DNA of 64,000 nt. Source: Xylogone sp. PMI_703 (taxonomy: Eukaryota > Ascomycota > Leotiomycetes). The stretch lies in the NCBI GenBank assembly GCA_021399445.1, contig JAJTUQ010000005.1, forward strand, positions 124,001 to 188,000, given 5' to 3'. Made by a program: the position numbers and the translations under genes. This document shows, in pieces, positions 1 through 13,103 of this stretch. The notes beneath the pieces are model-generated. The model was not told the origin of the DNA and did no database searches. It worked only from the letters and a program-made list of their open reading frames with translations. Numbering within the stretch: position 1 is the first letter of the stretch; each line of letters starts with the position of its first letter.

Positions 1-1149
1 CAGCTCCCGTTGGCGTATCAAAGTCCTGCATCTCCACGGGGTGAACATGGAGGATTCAGTCCCCAGTCCTCTAATGACTCCTTCAACCACGAGTCCCGAC
101 TTGATCTAGATATTATTGATATGAAGTAAGGCTGGCCGTCTTCCTGGAAATATTCGACCCCTGCTACTGTTATGGATATTACTCCATTGTAATAGTACTT
201 GCTGGGTTCACGCTCATTGCTAATTATGAGCTATATCAGACTCTTGCACCACTACGCGACGTCTACCTATCGAACTCTAAGATGCGATCCAGTACAGAGG
301 ACTATATGGCAAATAAACGTTTGCGAGGTAGCTTTCTCTAATGATTTTGTGCTTCATGGGATTTTAGCCATTGCGGCCCTCCATCTAGCGTATCTTCGAC
401 CCAGCCAAAAAAATTTCTACATCACAAGGGGGACTATGCATTACCAATTAGGCCTGCGTGTGGCAACTAACTTGCTACCATCTATGAACGAAGCAAACTG
501 TACACCTCTCTGGCTCTTTTCATGTCTTGCTGGCATATTCGCTCTGGCGAGTCCTCGGACACCGGAAGACTTTCTTCTCGTGAACAGTAAAGGCTTTGCC
601 GACTGGATCGTATTGATAAGAGGCACAAACTCCATTATAGACTCGTCGGAACAGACCTTATATGCTGGGCCTCTGGGACTGATGTTTCAAACTGGACGCG
701 TTCGATTTGCATCACAGTCTTCCGAACCGTTCATGCTTGGATCGGAACATGATAATCAGGTTCAGCTGCTGCAACAACGTATTCTCAGCTCATGCGTTGA
801 TCCAGGCCGTACAGAAGCGTATACAATTGCTCTGAGTGAGATCCGCAAGTCCCTCAATGTCCTGTACTCCTTTGCAGAGACGTACGAAGCTACGGATGCT
901 TTCATTTGGGTTTTCAGAGCCCCTGAATCGTATTTTGCCTTGCTCAAGGATCAGGATCAGGACGCTTTATGTATTTTTGCGTTGTATTGCGTGCTGTTGC
1001 ATCAATTAACGACTCACTGGTGGGCTGAAGGATGGAGCATCCATCTCATGAATCAAATTTACCGGTTGTTGGATGACCAGCATCAATATTGGGTACAATG
1101 GCCGATCAAGCAGATAGGGGGGATGACGCTTTTGCGCGATGTGCATTGA
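1..1149 (+). CDS. Fungal transcription factor, UPC2-like (DUF3468) C-terminal part; 5' end outside window
   Basis: The 344 residues visible are the effector half of a Zn2Cys6 regulator of the sterol-uptake-control/DUF3468 type. The sequence is open in frame 1 from base 1, so the gene begins left of the window and its zinc cluster is not seen. Exons are 1..125 and 240..1149. The 114-nt intron starts GTAAGG and ends CAG, and splicing joins DIIDMK to LLHHY, matching the family's start of the conserved domain (usually LMHHY/F). The stretch FVLHGILAIAALHLA is the typical first helix. The end WPIKQIGGM is also family-like, so the C-terminus looks complete. Its target genes are unknown. The MFS pump downstream on the other strand is a possible one, but that is only inference from proximity. 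Confidence 0.8.
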
Positions 1150-1327
1150 GGATTTTGGGGTGAAGTTACCACGAATTTTGACGGAGTTTCCTAGATTTGA
1201 TACTCTATGACTGAGTATAAATTGTTTAGATTTAGTAAAAATTGTAGCATGGTATCTTATGCATCATTGATAGAGAAGAGGAAAAGGACTATCAAAATCC
1301 AAGTCGTTAAGTTGGGCTTGGATACAA

Positions 1328-3038
1328 TTATTCTCTGGGTTGAGAGAAGTTCCTCAATCTTGCACCAAAAATTCTGAAAGCGATTGGCAACGGTGCCATT
1401 GCTAGTGCGATGAATGCAAGCAGACTGTTTCCCCATCCAAGGCCGATTGCATTATACAGCTTCAGACCGCAGAGCGGTAAGAGACCACCAAGAGCACTTC
1501 TTAAACTGGCATTGGCAGCAGTGACGCTGGCAGCATGTACGGTATATGCATCTACGAGGTACGTCTGTATGCACATTAGGATGGTCATCATACCAAAGCT
1601 AATGATTACGGTGCCAATCTCAGGGACAATCCAGTGGACACGGTATTGGGCAGACCAACCGTATAAAAATAGCCCCAATGGAAGGCTGAGAGACGCCGGG
1701 ATCGTTAAGAGCAAAGGGAGACGATCTTCAGGCGTCGGTGTTTCCCCGAGAGCTTGTCTTTTTTTAATGCTCCTATCACTGAAGATTCCTCCGTATGCAA
1801 GACCAATGAAGGACCCGATTCCACTTCCCAGGAAGGAAAGTCCCGCATTAGAAACAGAAAAGCCATACTGATCTTCGAACACGAACGTAAAGGTTGTGAA
1901 GAGAATATACAGTGCTCCATAGAGGAAAGCAATATATAGACACATTGAGGTGACGATTGGGAAGGTAATTAGCATTTTCGCAGGTCGTATAATGCTTTCT
2001 TTTATAAGCTGCCGCGATGGCTTGTCTGTTGCAAGCTTCGAGTGGAAAAGGGGATTCCCTGTCGCCTTTCTCAACCGAGATGCTTTGCGCTCAAGAATAA
2101 CTGGTGCGTAAGTCTCCTGAAGGAATAAAGCAGCTGCCACTGTGATACTGCCAGCCTAGAAAACCATGTGTCAAATTAGTCGTCCTATTCAATGCTTGCG
2201 TTCAATGGAAAATTAACGGGAAGACTTTACCAGAATCACAATCACCCAGAAAACCCATCTCCAACCCCTTGCTTCCACCAGATATCCACCAGCAATTGGA
2301 CCGATGACAGGCCCAAGCAAAGGGCCCATAGACCACAGAGCCATTGCACGTCCCCTTTCAGCGGTTGGTAGCATATCTGCAATGGTCCCACTACCACAAG
2401 TCACTGTTGCGACCCCAGCAACGCCAGCCAAAAACCGAGCAGCCAGAAGCATACTGGCATCCTTTGCGATGGCACACAGCACTGTGAATACAATGAACAA
2501 AACATTGCACGTATTGTATATCGGGACGCGACCATAGCTCTCACTTAGGGGTGCTATTACTAGCGGGCCGACTGAGAACCCCAGCACGAAAATTGAGACA
2601 ACAAATGTTGCATAGACAGACGACGATACGTGGAATTCTGCCATGATATCAGGTACGGCGGGTGCAAGCATTGCCGAGGCCAATGGTCTGCTGTATTATT
2701 AGTATTTAGATTGTATTGATGATAGTGTGGAAAACATACGTTAGAAATGTGATGAAGGATATAATTCCGATAGTGGTCCATTTCTTCCAAGATGGCCACG
2801 CCATGGGATTCCCTGGGTCTTCGTCTGCGGGCTCATTCCACCACACCAAGTTCGGGTCGTGAGTAGAGCCCTCTACCTTGGCTCGTTCATTTGTTCCTCT
2901 ACAGCTGTCTCCTTCGTTCTGGCCATCATTCGTAGTACCCACGGGCTTCGGAGTCGAATTTGCTTCAAGATCAATGGGGTTTTGTTCTTTGTATTTGGGC
3001 GGCGGTATGGCGGATTCTGCCCCGAGGCCGTGAACCAT
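1328..3038 (-). CDS. MFS drug:H+ antiporter (DHA1 type), three exons
   Basis: Plasma-membrane efflux pump of the major facilitator superfamily. Exons on the minus strand are 3038..2740, 2690..2231 and 2155..1328, giving 528 aa. Introns are 49 and 75 nt (GTATGT..CAG and GTAAAG..TAG). The first ~85 residues are a hydrophilic cytosolic tail ending in the VWWNEPADEDPGNPMAW motif common before TM1 in fungal FLU1/polyamine-type pumps. Then come RPLASAMLAP, LSESYGRVPIYN (motif A between TM2 and TM3) and GPLLGPVIGPIAGGYL (antiporter motif C in TM5). The large loop ETYAPVILERKA precedes the second six-helix half. The gene looks intact. The substrate cannot be read from the sequence. It lies convergent to the UPC2-like regulator, 178 bp apart. 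Confidence 0.88.
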
Positions 3039-4070
3039 AGTGAGTGAGACGGTTCCAGTTGTCTATTTTGTCAGGTTCTCTCGTACTGCTTTTGAGACCT
3101 TTTGGATCATTACGATTAGGTGTCGTTGGTAAGCTGGCAATATCCCAATCGAGGGCCTTGCAAAGAAAGCATCTCGTGAACATTATGGGAGATAATAAGG
3201 GGTGTTAAGTAATAGTCTAACAGCCAGTAGTTGTTCTCGTATTCGCTCTCAGTTTATATGAACATGCAGCTAGACGGCTGAATGCTGGGCTACTGTGTCT
3301 TTGAATCACCGTCGGATTCGCTCGTACTCGGCGAGTATGGTGGGGAAGCTCGACACGGATAGCCTGGGCTCAGCCATCATATCGAGTGATCAGGGGGTTC
3401 TACGGCTATAAAGACGGTGGCTCCCGCCTGTAAATTGGGGAGCAAAGGCCAATCTGTATTCTATCTTTGAGTCTAGTTACCAGCATACACCCTCTATCTC
3501 ACTAGAGCCCCGGTGTATGCTTATAGTTGTAATATTCTAGCCGGATCTTGGCCTTCCTCCACTATATACGAAGCGTAGCCAATACGTTTGACACTCACAG
3601 ATAAACCATGCAACTAGACTGTATAGAGTAACGGGAATATATGCTTTACTGTGGGGTCTTGTGATATTGAATTGGGATATTACCTCTAGATCTTTCATTT
3701 TTATTTGTATAGTAAATATGTAATACTCATAGATCAAGCTACTGTGGTATTTCGAAGTAGTGAGTCAATTGGTATAGCTGGTAACGATGGCTTGGCAGTG
3801 TGCTATTTGAACGGGCTGCACACTTCTTGAGGCCTGAGAATCACTAAATATGTCCACAATTATAATAGATGGCTTTATTTATTGTTGCGGAGACTGAAAC
3901 CAGGCCCTTTGGACCAATGCTATCACCTCTATTAGCCGAGTGCAGAGTCGTTGGTTTGCTAACTACCAAGGGTAGCATAATTTGGAATTCTCTGCTATGG
4001 ACTAGATATTGTACTAGAAGACTGCTGAACTTAATTATTCAGCGAAATAGTTGAAATAGTTGGTTTCGTC
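3039..4070. other. Intergenic, no gene seen
   Basis: About 1 kb between the MFS start and the permease stop. Only short chance ORFs are present, with no recognisable domain or repeat. The first few hundred bases upstream of 3038 should hold the pump's promoter. Confidence 0.6.
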
Positions 4071-6176
4071 TCAAATGCTTGATGATCTCGCCGAGACTAT
4101 CGTAGTTGTAGCCCTAACCTCCTCGTTCCCTCCCTTACCTTCTTCAACTCCCGCCACGTTGTCGGTATCTTGTGTGATACCAGTAACTAAAACACCTGGT
4201 ATAGTCTTCGTTATAAGGGTGGGATGATGAGGCCAGAAATAGTTCAATGCATAGTATAGTACAGCCGATAGGGAGAATCCATACAACCAATTTATCGAAT
4301 ATAAATGCTGCAATCCGGCATCGATATGCACACTGTTAGGCGTTACAGCTTTTGCAAGGCCTGGTAGTAAAGGGACAGTAATGACCACAGTACAGACTAG
4401 AGCTCTCCAATCCGTACCATACTGATTTTCGCCTCTTGTTAGTGTGTATGAATAAAGCGGGATATATTGAGCGGACACACTTGGTAGTAATAGATACCAC
4501 GCGGATCATAAAGCGCGGGGACATCGTATTTACGACGCTTAACTAACCAGTAGTCGCAGAAAAAGATTCCAGCTATTGGTGCCATGAAGATAGCATATGC
4601 ACCCATAAAATTTAGAAATGACTGGCCACTCTTGATGATGATCCAGGGGCAGAGGGCCCAGCCACCGAGAAGCATGCAGACAACCATTCCACGGCGGATA
4701 TTGATCCATTTAGGCTGGACTGTGGTGAGGTCTATTATATATTATGAGTATCGTTAATAAAGGCTCAACAAATTGATTGAGGTAATGCTTACCGTTTGCA
4801 AAAGACATTGAATTTGCAGAGATATTCGCACATATCTGTGCTAGTAGCCATAGAGCAGAGCAGAAGAATGATGCAGCCCTGCCTGCAGGAGTACTCTGCC
4901 ACTGGCTAACAATTTGCAATGGATTCCATAATACAGTTCCATATATACGCTGTGAAGCACCTGCAGCTATAATTCCAAAAATATCAGTGATAACTTTGAA
5001 CACCGGGATAGCAGGAAGTTGCCATATTTGACTACCTGGCTTTTTGCTGAAACGGGAAAAGTCGGGAATATTCACAGTCAAAGTAGCGAAACCACCTAAT
5101 TTAATCATCCAACGGTTAGATAATTATCTTACAGAGTCAGATGACACATCGCACCTGTTATTGAGGTCATATTCATCAACCAGAGCCACGCACGGGCTGA
5201 GCCATATACGGTGGCAGGTTGACTGAAGAGCTTACTACCTCCGCCAGCTTTTACAGAGAGCCATATAACCATTGCTAGCGCCATAGGCGGGACCAATATT
5301 GATTTGAATAGGAACATATACTGTAGTCTATGTGGCGGAATAAATAGGAACGGTGCCTGAATAACATGATATAAAAAGTATGATACCATTCCTTGAGTTG
5401 TGATACCTGCGGATGCTGGTAGGTGATTTGGAAGATCGGCATAACTAGGCCATATTGCCGTAATGATCTGTTTGTTTGCATATTAAAAACAACCCAATTA
5501 TTAAGATGCTGAACGGGAAAAGTCTCACCGGTGTCACACATTGCCCTCCATATGCACTTTGGATGCCGAACCAAAAGAGAGCCAGGATAGCCCGCGATGC
5601 AATGCAGAAATAACTGAAATAGGACCCATAGCTTGCTCGAATGGCAATTGGAAATGGAATATGGAGATCGGCTCCGACCGCGCCGTTGAGAACTAGCTTT
5701 CGTCAATCCGTAATACACTAAAGAAGGGAGTTGGCACGACAAACCTGTAGGAACCGCGTTGCACAATGCTGCGACTAGCATTAGTAGCACTGTATCTGAC
5801 GCGGCTAGTCCTGAAGCAAAAGCTGAGCTGGCTGCCGACCAAGTTGAGACAGTAACAAGGTCGGAAAGCCAGTATTGCGTAAATATCCATCCGGTCCATG
5901 TGTGCCTTTCGGAAGGAACGGGGTCTTGATCTATATTGGTATCACCGCTTAGTAACCGGCTGATGAAATGAACAATAAAACATGTAGATGCTCACCTGCA
6001 TTACTCCAGACGTGCTCCGGGGCAATGCTGCTCGGCTGCTTAGGTAGAGCCCAGCTGCTGGGACCCGTCACTCGTGGCTGAAACTTGGACTCTACCCGCT
6101 GAGCCCATCGGCAGAGTTGACTTGCCATTGTGATTACAGTTTTGACCTGGCATTTTTCTTTCGACGACTTGTTCAA
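4071..6176 (-). CDS. NCS1 nucleobase/allantoin/uracil-type permease, seven exons
   Basis: Integral-membrane importer of the nucleobase:cation symporter-1 family (FUR/uracil-allantoin type). It appears as many short ORFs but resolves fully. Exons on the minus strand are 6176..5996, 5930..5745, 5692..5529, 5467..5155, 5095..4793, 4731..4479 and 4434..4071 (587 aa). All introns are 44-65 nt. Family landmarks in order are WSNADQDPVP before TM1, WLSDLVTVSTW, LNGAVGADLHIPFP, YFSYFCIASR, WFGIQSAYGGQC, NIPDFSRFSK, QICANISANSMS, GAYAIFMAPIAGI and DYWLVKRRKY. The last intron uses a weak donor (GTGTCC) and is the least certain. An in-frame ATG at 6128 gives 571 aa and may be the true start. The cytosolic tail after TM12 is acidic and Ser/Thr rich. 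Substrate is not decidable here. Confidence 0.88.
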
Positions 6177-7032
6177 ACTGCAATATAATATACACTTATC
6201 GCCACCATCTCTGCTTGCGGACGAGATACGAAGATGATGCTACCCTGCGCCACCCGATCTCGTGAGAAGATTTCAATCAGATGACACGCTATTCACCATT
6301 ATCTCTACATCCATGTCATTCTGGTATCACTTAATATCGACAAGCAATGAGCAGTTGTGCCAAGCGCCGATGAAAGTCTCGGCTGATGGCGAGAGTGGGT
6401 GCTTATGCACTGAGTGTAGCATTATTAGGGCAGACAGCTAAGGACGTGTCGATCAAACAGCTCGCTCGAAGGCTCAGCTGCGCACAGAAGCTCATTTATA
6501 CTACAAAAACCCGTACGCTCATTCTGCTAATGTCTGTATGCCTAAGGTCCTGATATATGAATGCAGATATCGGCTGGAAACGCCTTGCCTGTGTAGAGCG
6601 TACGTAGCCAGAAAAACCACCACGATGATGCGTTACTGTGTAGGGATTGTGCGCGAGAGTGCTTTACTATGGCGTTGGGGGTGTGTAGTCCATCCTTTGA
6701 ACTCGATATTTAATTTTAAGGCTTTTAAGTAATAGTTAACTCATCTTTCTCTGACGGCTGGTATGGTTGGGAGTGAATCCGCCACTCTATAACAGTATCC
6801 ATAATACTGTCGAGATTTATATTGTAGGTATGTAGAGTTACTCACCAGTAAACCCTCTTATCAGACTCTATTACGGACACACAAGTGACAGTGGGACTAG
6901 GGAACAATCATGAATGTAACAAATGGAGGAGAATACTGGCCACATGCAGGACACGAACGAACAAGATAAATAATAGAGCTAGAGCGACTGTGAAATTTGC
7001 CTGACATGAAGTATGGCCGATAAAGCTAGGTT
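6177..7032. other. Intergenic, no gene seen
   Basis: 856 bp between the permease start and the peptidase stop. It should contain the permease promoter. No domain, RNA gene or repeat was recognised; ORFs here are under 65 codons. Confidence 0.6.
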
Positions 7033-9219
7033 TTAAGGACTCAAATGCGTGATACAAAACCTCGACACCCGCCTTAGCAGATCGATCAAGTGAGCTGTTT
7101 CTCCAATGAGGTGCGGCTCTCTTGGATAAGTTGCCATCTCACATGATATACCATACGCTCGACATGCCCTGTGAAAGCTAACTGCCTGGCCAACCGGGAT
7201 CCTCTTATCTTCTTGTCCATGAAGGATAAGTATAGGAGGTACCGTTTCTGAGGATCTGTGTGCTCGAAGCCTTCTGATGGCACTAGCATTCTCAGCGATG
7301 GAATTATCTCTTTTTGGATCCCAGGGTGCGCCTCCAACAAGCTCGGCCTCGAAATAAGGATGGTCGCTAGTTAATGAGAGCATGTCAAGATCTGTGCCCC
7401 CTGCTCCGCATATTGCCCCCCTAATCATCCAGTCTCCGACTTTTACCTCCAGATTTCGTCTTGTTGCTAAGAGATAGGACAATATTCCTCCTTGACTCCA
7501 ACCACCAACAATAATCTTTTCCGGATCAACAAGGCCTTGTGCTATTCCTGCATCCACAAGAGAGATCACATCATCGTAATCAACAGTACCTACTCTACCA
7601 CGAGCGTACGCGGCAAACTTCTCTCCACGAGAGCTTCCTCCTCGATAATTTGGTTCAAGGATAGCAAAGTGATGTGGATCATGTGCTGAATTTTCAGCTT
7701 TCTGCAGAGAAAGAGATAGTATGAGTGCTTCCCAAAGCAGGTAAGCTGCACTCGAGTTGAAAGAAAAGGTTGCCCGCTCGTAGGGGCCGCCGTGGATGAA
7801 AACACAGGTCGGTAATTTTCGGAAAGGAGTTAAAGAAGGAGCAATAAACAGGGCATCTAAATCTGTTGTTCCATCCTGCGATTTGCATTTGATGACTTCT
7901 GAATAGATCTGAAGATCTAGTGAATCGGAAAGATTCTGGTTATGATGGCTTATTTGCTTGAGACTATCTGCGTGCAAGGGAAATTTTGTCATGGGAACCG
8001 TTTCTTTCAGATTGTCCCTAGTATTCCCGTCGATGGTAATTCTAATATCATCAACATTTATAATAGTGTGGACATGATTAACGTTATCAAAGTGATGCTC
8101 AGCCTTCACTGTGTACAGCTCTGGGGGACGAAGCGTATTACCCTTTGCTAATGCTAGAACGAATTCCCCTTCATTCGTAGCTCTCGCATCCCATGCATCT
8201 ATCTGTTCGTTGGCAGAGTAGATGACAAATTCAGCTTGATCGTGAATGCCCAGAACATGTATCTCGTCTGCCAGGCCTGATTGAACGTTCCCAAATGCAA
8301 GCCCCCGATCAGAACGAAGATCTGTGACACAGTCGATATCCCCATGAGAGTGCTTGTGCCATCTCCAAACTCCACCTTGCTGATGAAGGCAGTATATTGC
8401 CTGTGACGAATTAACTGAATTCGGACTCACCCCTGATACGAAGAAGATCTTATCATTCTCCCAGACAAGATTATCGCTTAATACTGGGCCTGGGAAAGTA
8501 GAGAGAAATTGTGATGCAACTGTAGAATGCCCACCAATCGACAGTACTTCAAATTGGGTGCCGAATCGATATGGAGAATCGAGCTCGGGGCTCCTATAAA
8601 TGGCGAGTAAAATCTGGGAAGCATCTGGAGACCACGATAACGTTTTGACTTGTGCATCTTTATCATACAACCTCATTACTTCACCAGTCTTTAGGTCTAA
8701 TAAGTATGGGCGCGTGTATTTCCACTCTCCAAAAACTTCAACATCATCACCAGGGGTTTCAGTACAGCCTTCTCTCTTATATTTCTGATCTGGGCTAAGA
8801 AAAGCAATAGACTTGCTATCCGGACTCCAGTAGAACTTGGTGATGTTGTGGACAACGCTTAGGCAGCGGAAGTTTGGCGCTTCTGTGTCGGAAAGATCCT
8901 TATCATCAAGTAGATATATGTAATAGCCTTCGCTAACATCTCTGTTGGATAAGAAAGCTACGGATCTTCCGTCCGGAGACCATTGAGGCGAAAAGTCGTA
9001 GTGTTGATCCAAGGTAAGCTGGCGGCATGATCCGGGAACCCCAACATCTGCGAACCATAGCGAAGAAACTTTATACCTCTCTCGATGGCCAAAGGATCTT
9101 ATGGTATAAATAATCTTTCTCCCAGATGGTGAGATGGAAATCTGGTCAATGACAAAGCTGTCCACGAGCCTTTCAATCACTGGGTTTTCTCGCACGACCG
9201 TCATTGAATGGGATATCAC
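7033..9219 (-). CDS. S9 family serine peptidase (prolyl oligopeptidase / acylaminoacyl-peptidase-like)
   Basis: Single-exon gene of 728 aa. The N-terminal ~450 residues form the WD-like beta-propeller of S9 enzymes, with repeated segments such as PQWSPDGRSVAFLSNR, WSPDSKSIAFLS and LSWSPDASQILLA. The C-terminal alpha/beta hydrolase domain has CVFIHGGP (oxyanion region), nucleophile GWSQGG (Ser575), HGQEDKRIP (Asp671) and PREPH (His703), so the catalytic triad is complete. There is no evident signal peptide, which points to a cytosolic oligopeptidase. It differs from secreted dipeptidyl-peptidase V, which has a leader. The length is normal for S9B/S9C enzymes. It borders the gene-poor, transposon-bearing stretch that precedes the cluster, and nothing links it to the metabolite pathway. 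Confidence 0.9.
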   Translation of the reverse strand: MISHSMTVVRENPVIERLVDSFVIDQISISPSGRKIIYTIRSFGHRERYKVSSLWFADVGVPGSCRQLTLDQHYDFSPQWSPDGRSVAFLSNRDVSEGYYIYLLDDKDLSDTEAPNFRCLSVVHNITKFYWSPDSKSIAFLSPDQKYKREGCTETPGDDVEVFGEWKYTRPYLLDLKTGEVMRLYDKDAQVKTLSWSPDASQILLAIYRSPELDSPYRFGTQFEVLSIGGHSTVASQFLSTFPGPVLSDNLVWENDKIFFVSGVSPNSVNSSQAIYCLHQQGGVWRWHKHSHGDIDCVTDLRSDRGLAFGNVQSGLADEIHVLGIHDQAEFVIYSANEQIDAWDARATNEGEFVLALAKGNTLRPPELYTVKAEHHFDNVNHVHTIINVDDIRITIDGNTRDNLKETVPMTKFPLHADSLKQISHHNQNLSDSLDLQIYSEVIKCKSQDGTTDLDALFIAPSLTPFRKLPTCVFIHGGPYERATFSFNSSAAYLLWEALILSLSLQKAENSAHDPHHFAILEPNYRGGSSRGEKFAAYARGRVGTVDYDDVISLVDAGIAQGLVDPEKIIVGGWSQGGILSYLLATRRNLEVKVGDWMIRGAICGAGGTDLDMLSLTSDHPYFEAELVGGAPWDPKRDNSIAENASAIRRLRAHRSSETVPPILILHGQEDKRIPVGQAVSFHRACRAYGISCEMATYPREPHLIGETAHLIDLLRRVSRFCITHLSP

Positions 9220-12200
9220 GTCGGGATTATGTGTAGAATTATGGCCATGGAGTGAGAGTTAAGATGAGGAATTTGGGAATGTGACGGAAGGCAGCCAGCA
9301 GCCAGCGAGGAACAGCGGCTTTTGTAGGCCTGTAGCTTACGAAGCGTGTGCGTGGCACCACCAGTACAGTACAAGAGCCAGGTGCCTAAAGACACGTATA
9401 TTAACATAGGTGGCACGATCAGACAAGGCATATGGTTATAGTTGAATTAAACTCGTAGCTCGGACTCGAGCTTGTAAATTAACCAGAGAGCCGCAGATGA
9501 TTAACTATGAATACGTTAATTATTTGGCAAGCAGCGACAAAACCCCGTCACGTGCCGGTGCACTCTGAAATGGCAGCCTCGCCACTGAGGCCTTGAACCA
9601 CATTCGCTGACTTCCCCGGAACCGTAACAAGCTCGCCTCGCTCGCCTAAGCTCTCCTAGTTCGCCTTCCAACTTTATATCCACAACCATCTGTGATGGTC
9701 GATATGAAAACAGCCCCTGGACTCAATCTCATCTATTTCGGTCGCAGATTCGCACTTTTGTCTTATGTCGGTTTTCCCTGTTTCCTTTTCACATTTTTCT
9801 TTTGAGCCCCCAAGTCCAAAGGAGCTATGCGTAAGAGGAGTTGCTCCCGTATCCGATTCAAAACTCAACACCTTTGACGCGGAAATAGTTGCACGTCACC
9901 CACACAAATTTGATACTGGGAGTCCAGTCATCTTAAGCAAGAGGATGTATTCCTGCTTCCTCTTAAACTTCCCCATGTGATGTGGGATAACGGCTTTCTT
10001 ACGAGATGGTACCTTTGTGACGTGAAGGGTGCTTCAATTCCTTCTACAATAAAGCTTGCCGGCTATTTCGTTCATATTGCGGCCGTAAGAGGCCGAAACC
10101 TATAACAAGAAGGTTTCTCTAATATAAAGATAATTGAAAGATGTTTCACTAAGGATTTCCCCCCTTCGCTAGTGAAGTCGGTTCTTTAGCTGCACTGAGA
10201 AGACCTTCAGCTTCTTTAGACCTACATCTTTGGGGAATTAGCTGAATCGAACAGGAGGAGATGAAGGCTCTAGCAAGCTTGTTTCGACCTGTCCCACTCC
10301 AAGCCGTCTTCGTGGGCGCTCGGGGGGTAATGCTATTGCTACCGAAGCATTTACGCCGCAGCCAATAATCCTGGCAAACAGGATTACGGTATCATAGCAG
10401 TGGGATGCCGCACGGGTGACTTTTAGGCCCGACACTGAGAGCCAACTCTTGACACATCGACATCGCCGATTGCTGCTGCTGCTTCGTAGAACCCTGTCAG
10501 CACACTTGTCGGCGGCGTGCTGTTGGCTTGCAGGAGCTGTGTGCTGACTGGCTGCACATGCCAAAGTAACCTTCCGGAGGTCTGCTCCGAAACCTCTGCT
10601 TCAGTAAGGCACGGGCCATGCGGGATGCTCGGGTAAGCGGAAGGCGTACCGAGGTAGCTAATTAATATTCCTGTGCTTACGCTCCCACGGCCGGATATAG
10701 CTAATAAATTGGGAGACAACACTCCGTAATTCCTCCTCAGCTCCCAGGGCGGAGCTCAAGCTCCGGATGTGGCTTGACCTACTTGTCTTGGCAGAGCCTA
10801 CCGTAAAGTACCGGGCTCTATATCCATGTATGAACAAGTGATTATTACATGGGGTGGGACACGGAGGCTTCTCCTGTAATAAATACGCTTTGTGAATAGG
10901 CCGCTCTACATCCCCGGACCGTACACTAACACCGCCCGTTAATAAAATGACTGGATGTTTAACTCAACTTGTCATGTTACACACCAATCTAAGCAGGCGT
11001 ACGGCCCAGCTCGTAAATTCTTTCGGATTTATTAGGGTGATCTCAATTGATGACAACTCTACAGCATGGTGGTAAACACGTTCCCTGAAATTAACCGACC
11101 AATTAACCGTAGTTCGTGTATCACAGCTTATCACACGAGGCTATTTAGCAAGTCGATGTTGTATTTGTACATGTATAATTGGCCATAGCTTGCCAGAAGA
11201 AGATAAAATCGGCCTCGTCAAGGTACCAACCACCTTTGCTGTAATTACTTACGTATATCCTGAATTCGAAATTGTCCTTTTCACTAGTCGAAACTGTTCG
11301 TTCTTGTGCGGAGTTGCAGCATGGTTGTGTGCACTTGCCAGAGCATTCGTAACATCTAGCTAAGGGGCTACATTAATGATTCCATTAGCAACACCACAAG
11401 AAAACGACCAGTCTAGGTCAATCTTAACGTATCTACGGAGGATCCAAGTAGCGTAATCCCATTCGAGTAGAACAAATAGAGTGGGTCAATTTGTGCATTC
11501 CACCAGTTTCCATACCGCAACGTGAATCGTCAGCCCGACCGATTGTCCGGTCCGATTGATTGATTAGATCCAACCGACAATGGAAACTATGGCAAAAGCC
11601 ACGGTAGCAAGGCTACGCTTTTAGTAACTTATAACAGGGCAATCTCGCTCATCCCACGTAACCGGGATTTCCGTGATGGGAAAGCGCAATATCAAGCAAC
11701 ATGCTCCTCGCATAAATGAGCTTGATCAGGCCCTCTTAACTCCCCACAACTGCGTCTGTGCAACGCAGCATGGCATTTTGACTCGATCTTAGCGCAGCTA
11801 TACACACGTGCGGACTCGTGTGGGCGGATGGCGACAAGAGCTCTGAAGTGCTTACCGGGTATTTGATTGCGCCTTATGCTCTTGAGTGAGGCATCGCCAT
11901 TACTGTACCGTGTATTACTGTGCTGGTGGGGTTCCCTAACAATCAAACAGGGGCAGCTGTATGTTTTTCCGTACTTAGGGCTGACATTACATACCACATA
12001 AAGAAAATGTACTTATTCGGCCACATTTCCGTTGTAACTTCCGTTGTAACCTGAGACTTTGCAGTAGTTATTTGTGCTCAATCGGCGATGATTTGCCAGG
12101 TGAAGGGACAGTTGCTAGCAGCCAATACGGTACGACTGCATGGGGCTGTTACTACCATAGCAACTCAGTTTCCAGAGATGTGCTAATGCAGGGTCGATGC

Positions 12201-12855
12201 CGCATTCCGTCTATTGCCCATGTATCGTGTATCTTCAGCCACAAATGCTACATTATTTACAGATATCCTGTGTAGGAAAATGATGGCCCGGACTCTTACT
12301 CGATTAGTGGTTTAACTACTCAACCAGAAGATATACCTGGATTATTAACGCAAGTGTTGCAATCAATTATGCATTAGCTTCACTTTGTTATATCCAAGTT
12401 CATACGGCATGTCCGGTTGATTGGATCCAAAATTCAAAGATTTAGGCGTTCCAGGTACTTGTCAGCTTACTCGACTAAAGCTAAGTATGGCTAGCTTGCT
12501 AGACCATGAGTTTGAGATCCTACGGCTCAGTACGGCACGGTACGGGCGGCATGCCTAAAACTACTGTAATCAATTCTACTCGTATCTAGTCGAGTCTCGA
12601 ACGCGTAGCTATAATGCGGTATTTTCGTACGACTGGGGAAGCTCATAACATGGGTTGTGATTATTGTACACGTAAAGGAAACTATAGGACGTATCATAGA
12701 AGAGTATGGTTTGTACAGAAAGCAAAGAAAAAAGTTCCCTCAGGAATGCAAAGTTAATACTATTCGAGTATTATCAACTGATTAATTAGATCCGAGTTGT
12801 ATAAGCGGCTCAAGGACATAAAACTTGGTATGCGAACACAACAAGTTAGAAGTAA
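9220..12855. other. Gene-poor stretch of 3.6 kb
   Basis: No ORF above 110 codons and no recognisable protein domain on either strand. Base composition is mixed rather than strongly AT-rich. Small features are a doubled 12-mer TTCCGTTGTAAC at about 12028-12051 and a CGG-rich patch near 12535-12560. The first few hundred bases beside 9219 should hold the peptidase promoter. The stretch could be decayed transposon sequence, but no diagnostic motif was seen. Confidence 0.6.
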
Positions 12856-13103
12856 GCCTACCACCCGGCTAACCGTCACCCCCCCTAACCGACACCCATT
12901 TCCCACACAAAATTACGATTTTCAATAATTAATAACTTTACAACCATTAGAGTTATTGCCTTAGAAATTTAAATATAGATACTTTTAATATTAATTACTT
13001 AAAATATCACAATATTATTAACATATTATAATTCAATCTGTTGTAATAATGAAACAAATAAAACCATCAAATTTACCGCAAAAATGACCCCCTTGTAATT
13101 TTA
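12856..13103 (+). repeat. Left terminal inverted repeat
   Basis: Outer end GCCTACCACCCGG; inner end near GACCCCCTTGTAATTTTA. It pairs with 13377..13623 in inverted orientation at nearly every base. Confidence 0.88.

Noticed and set aside
4071..6176. Fragmented permease resembling a pseudogene
   Set aside because: All breaks coincide with short introns having good or acceptable borders. The rebuilt frame is continuous over seven exons with conserved family motifs.
7033..9219. S9 peptidase as a resistance or pathway gene
   Set aside because: It is separated from the cluster by a 5-kb gene-poor region and belongs to a general peptidase family.
10200..10900. GC-richer patch that looked like an rRNA or old coding fragment
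   Set aside because: No conserved rRNA helix sequences and no protein domain in any frame.
12028..12051. Doubled 12-mer TTCCGTTGTAAC
   Set aside because: Only two copies and no link to a gene or mobile element; too little to annotate.
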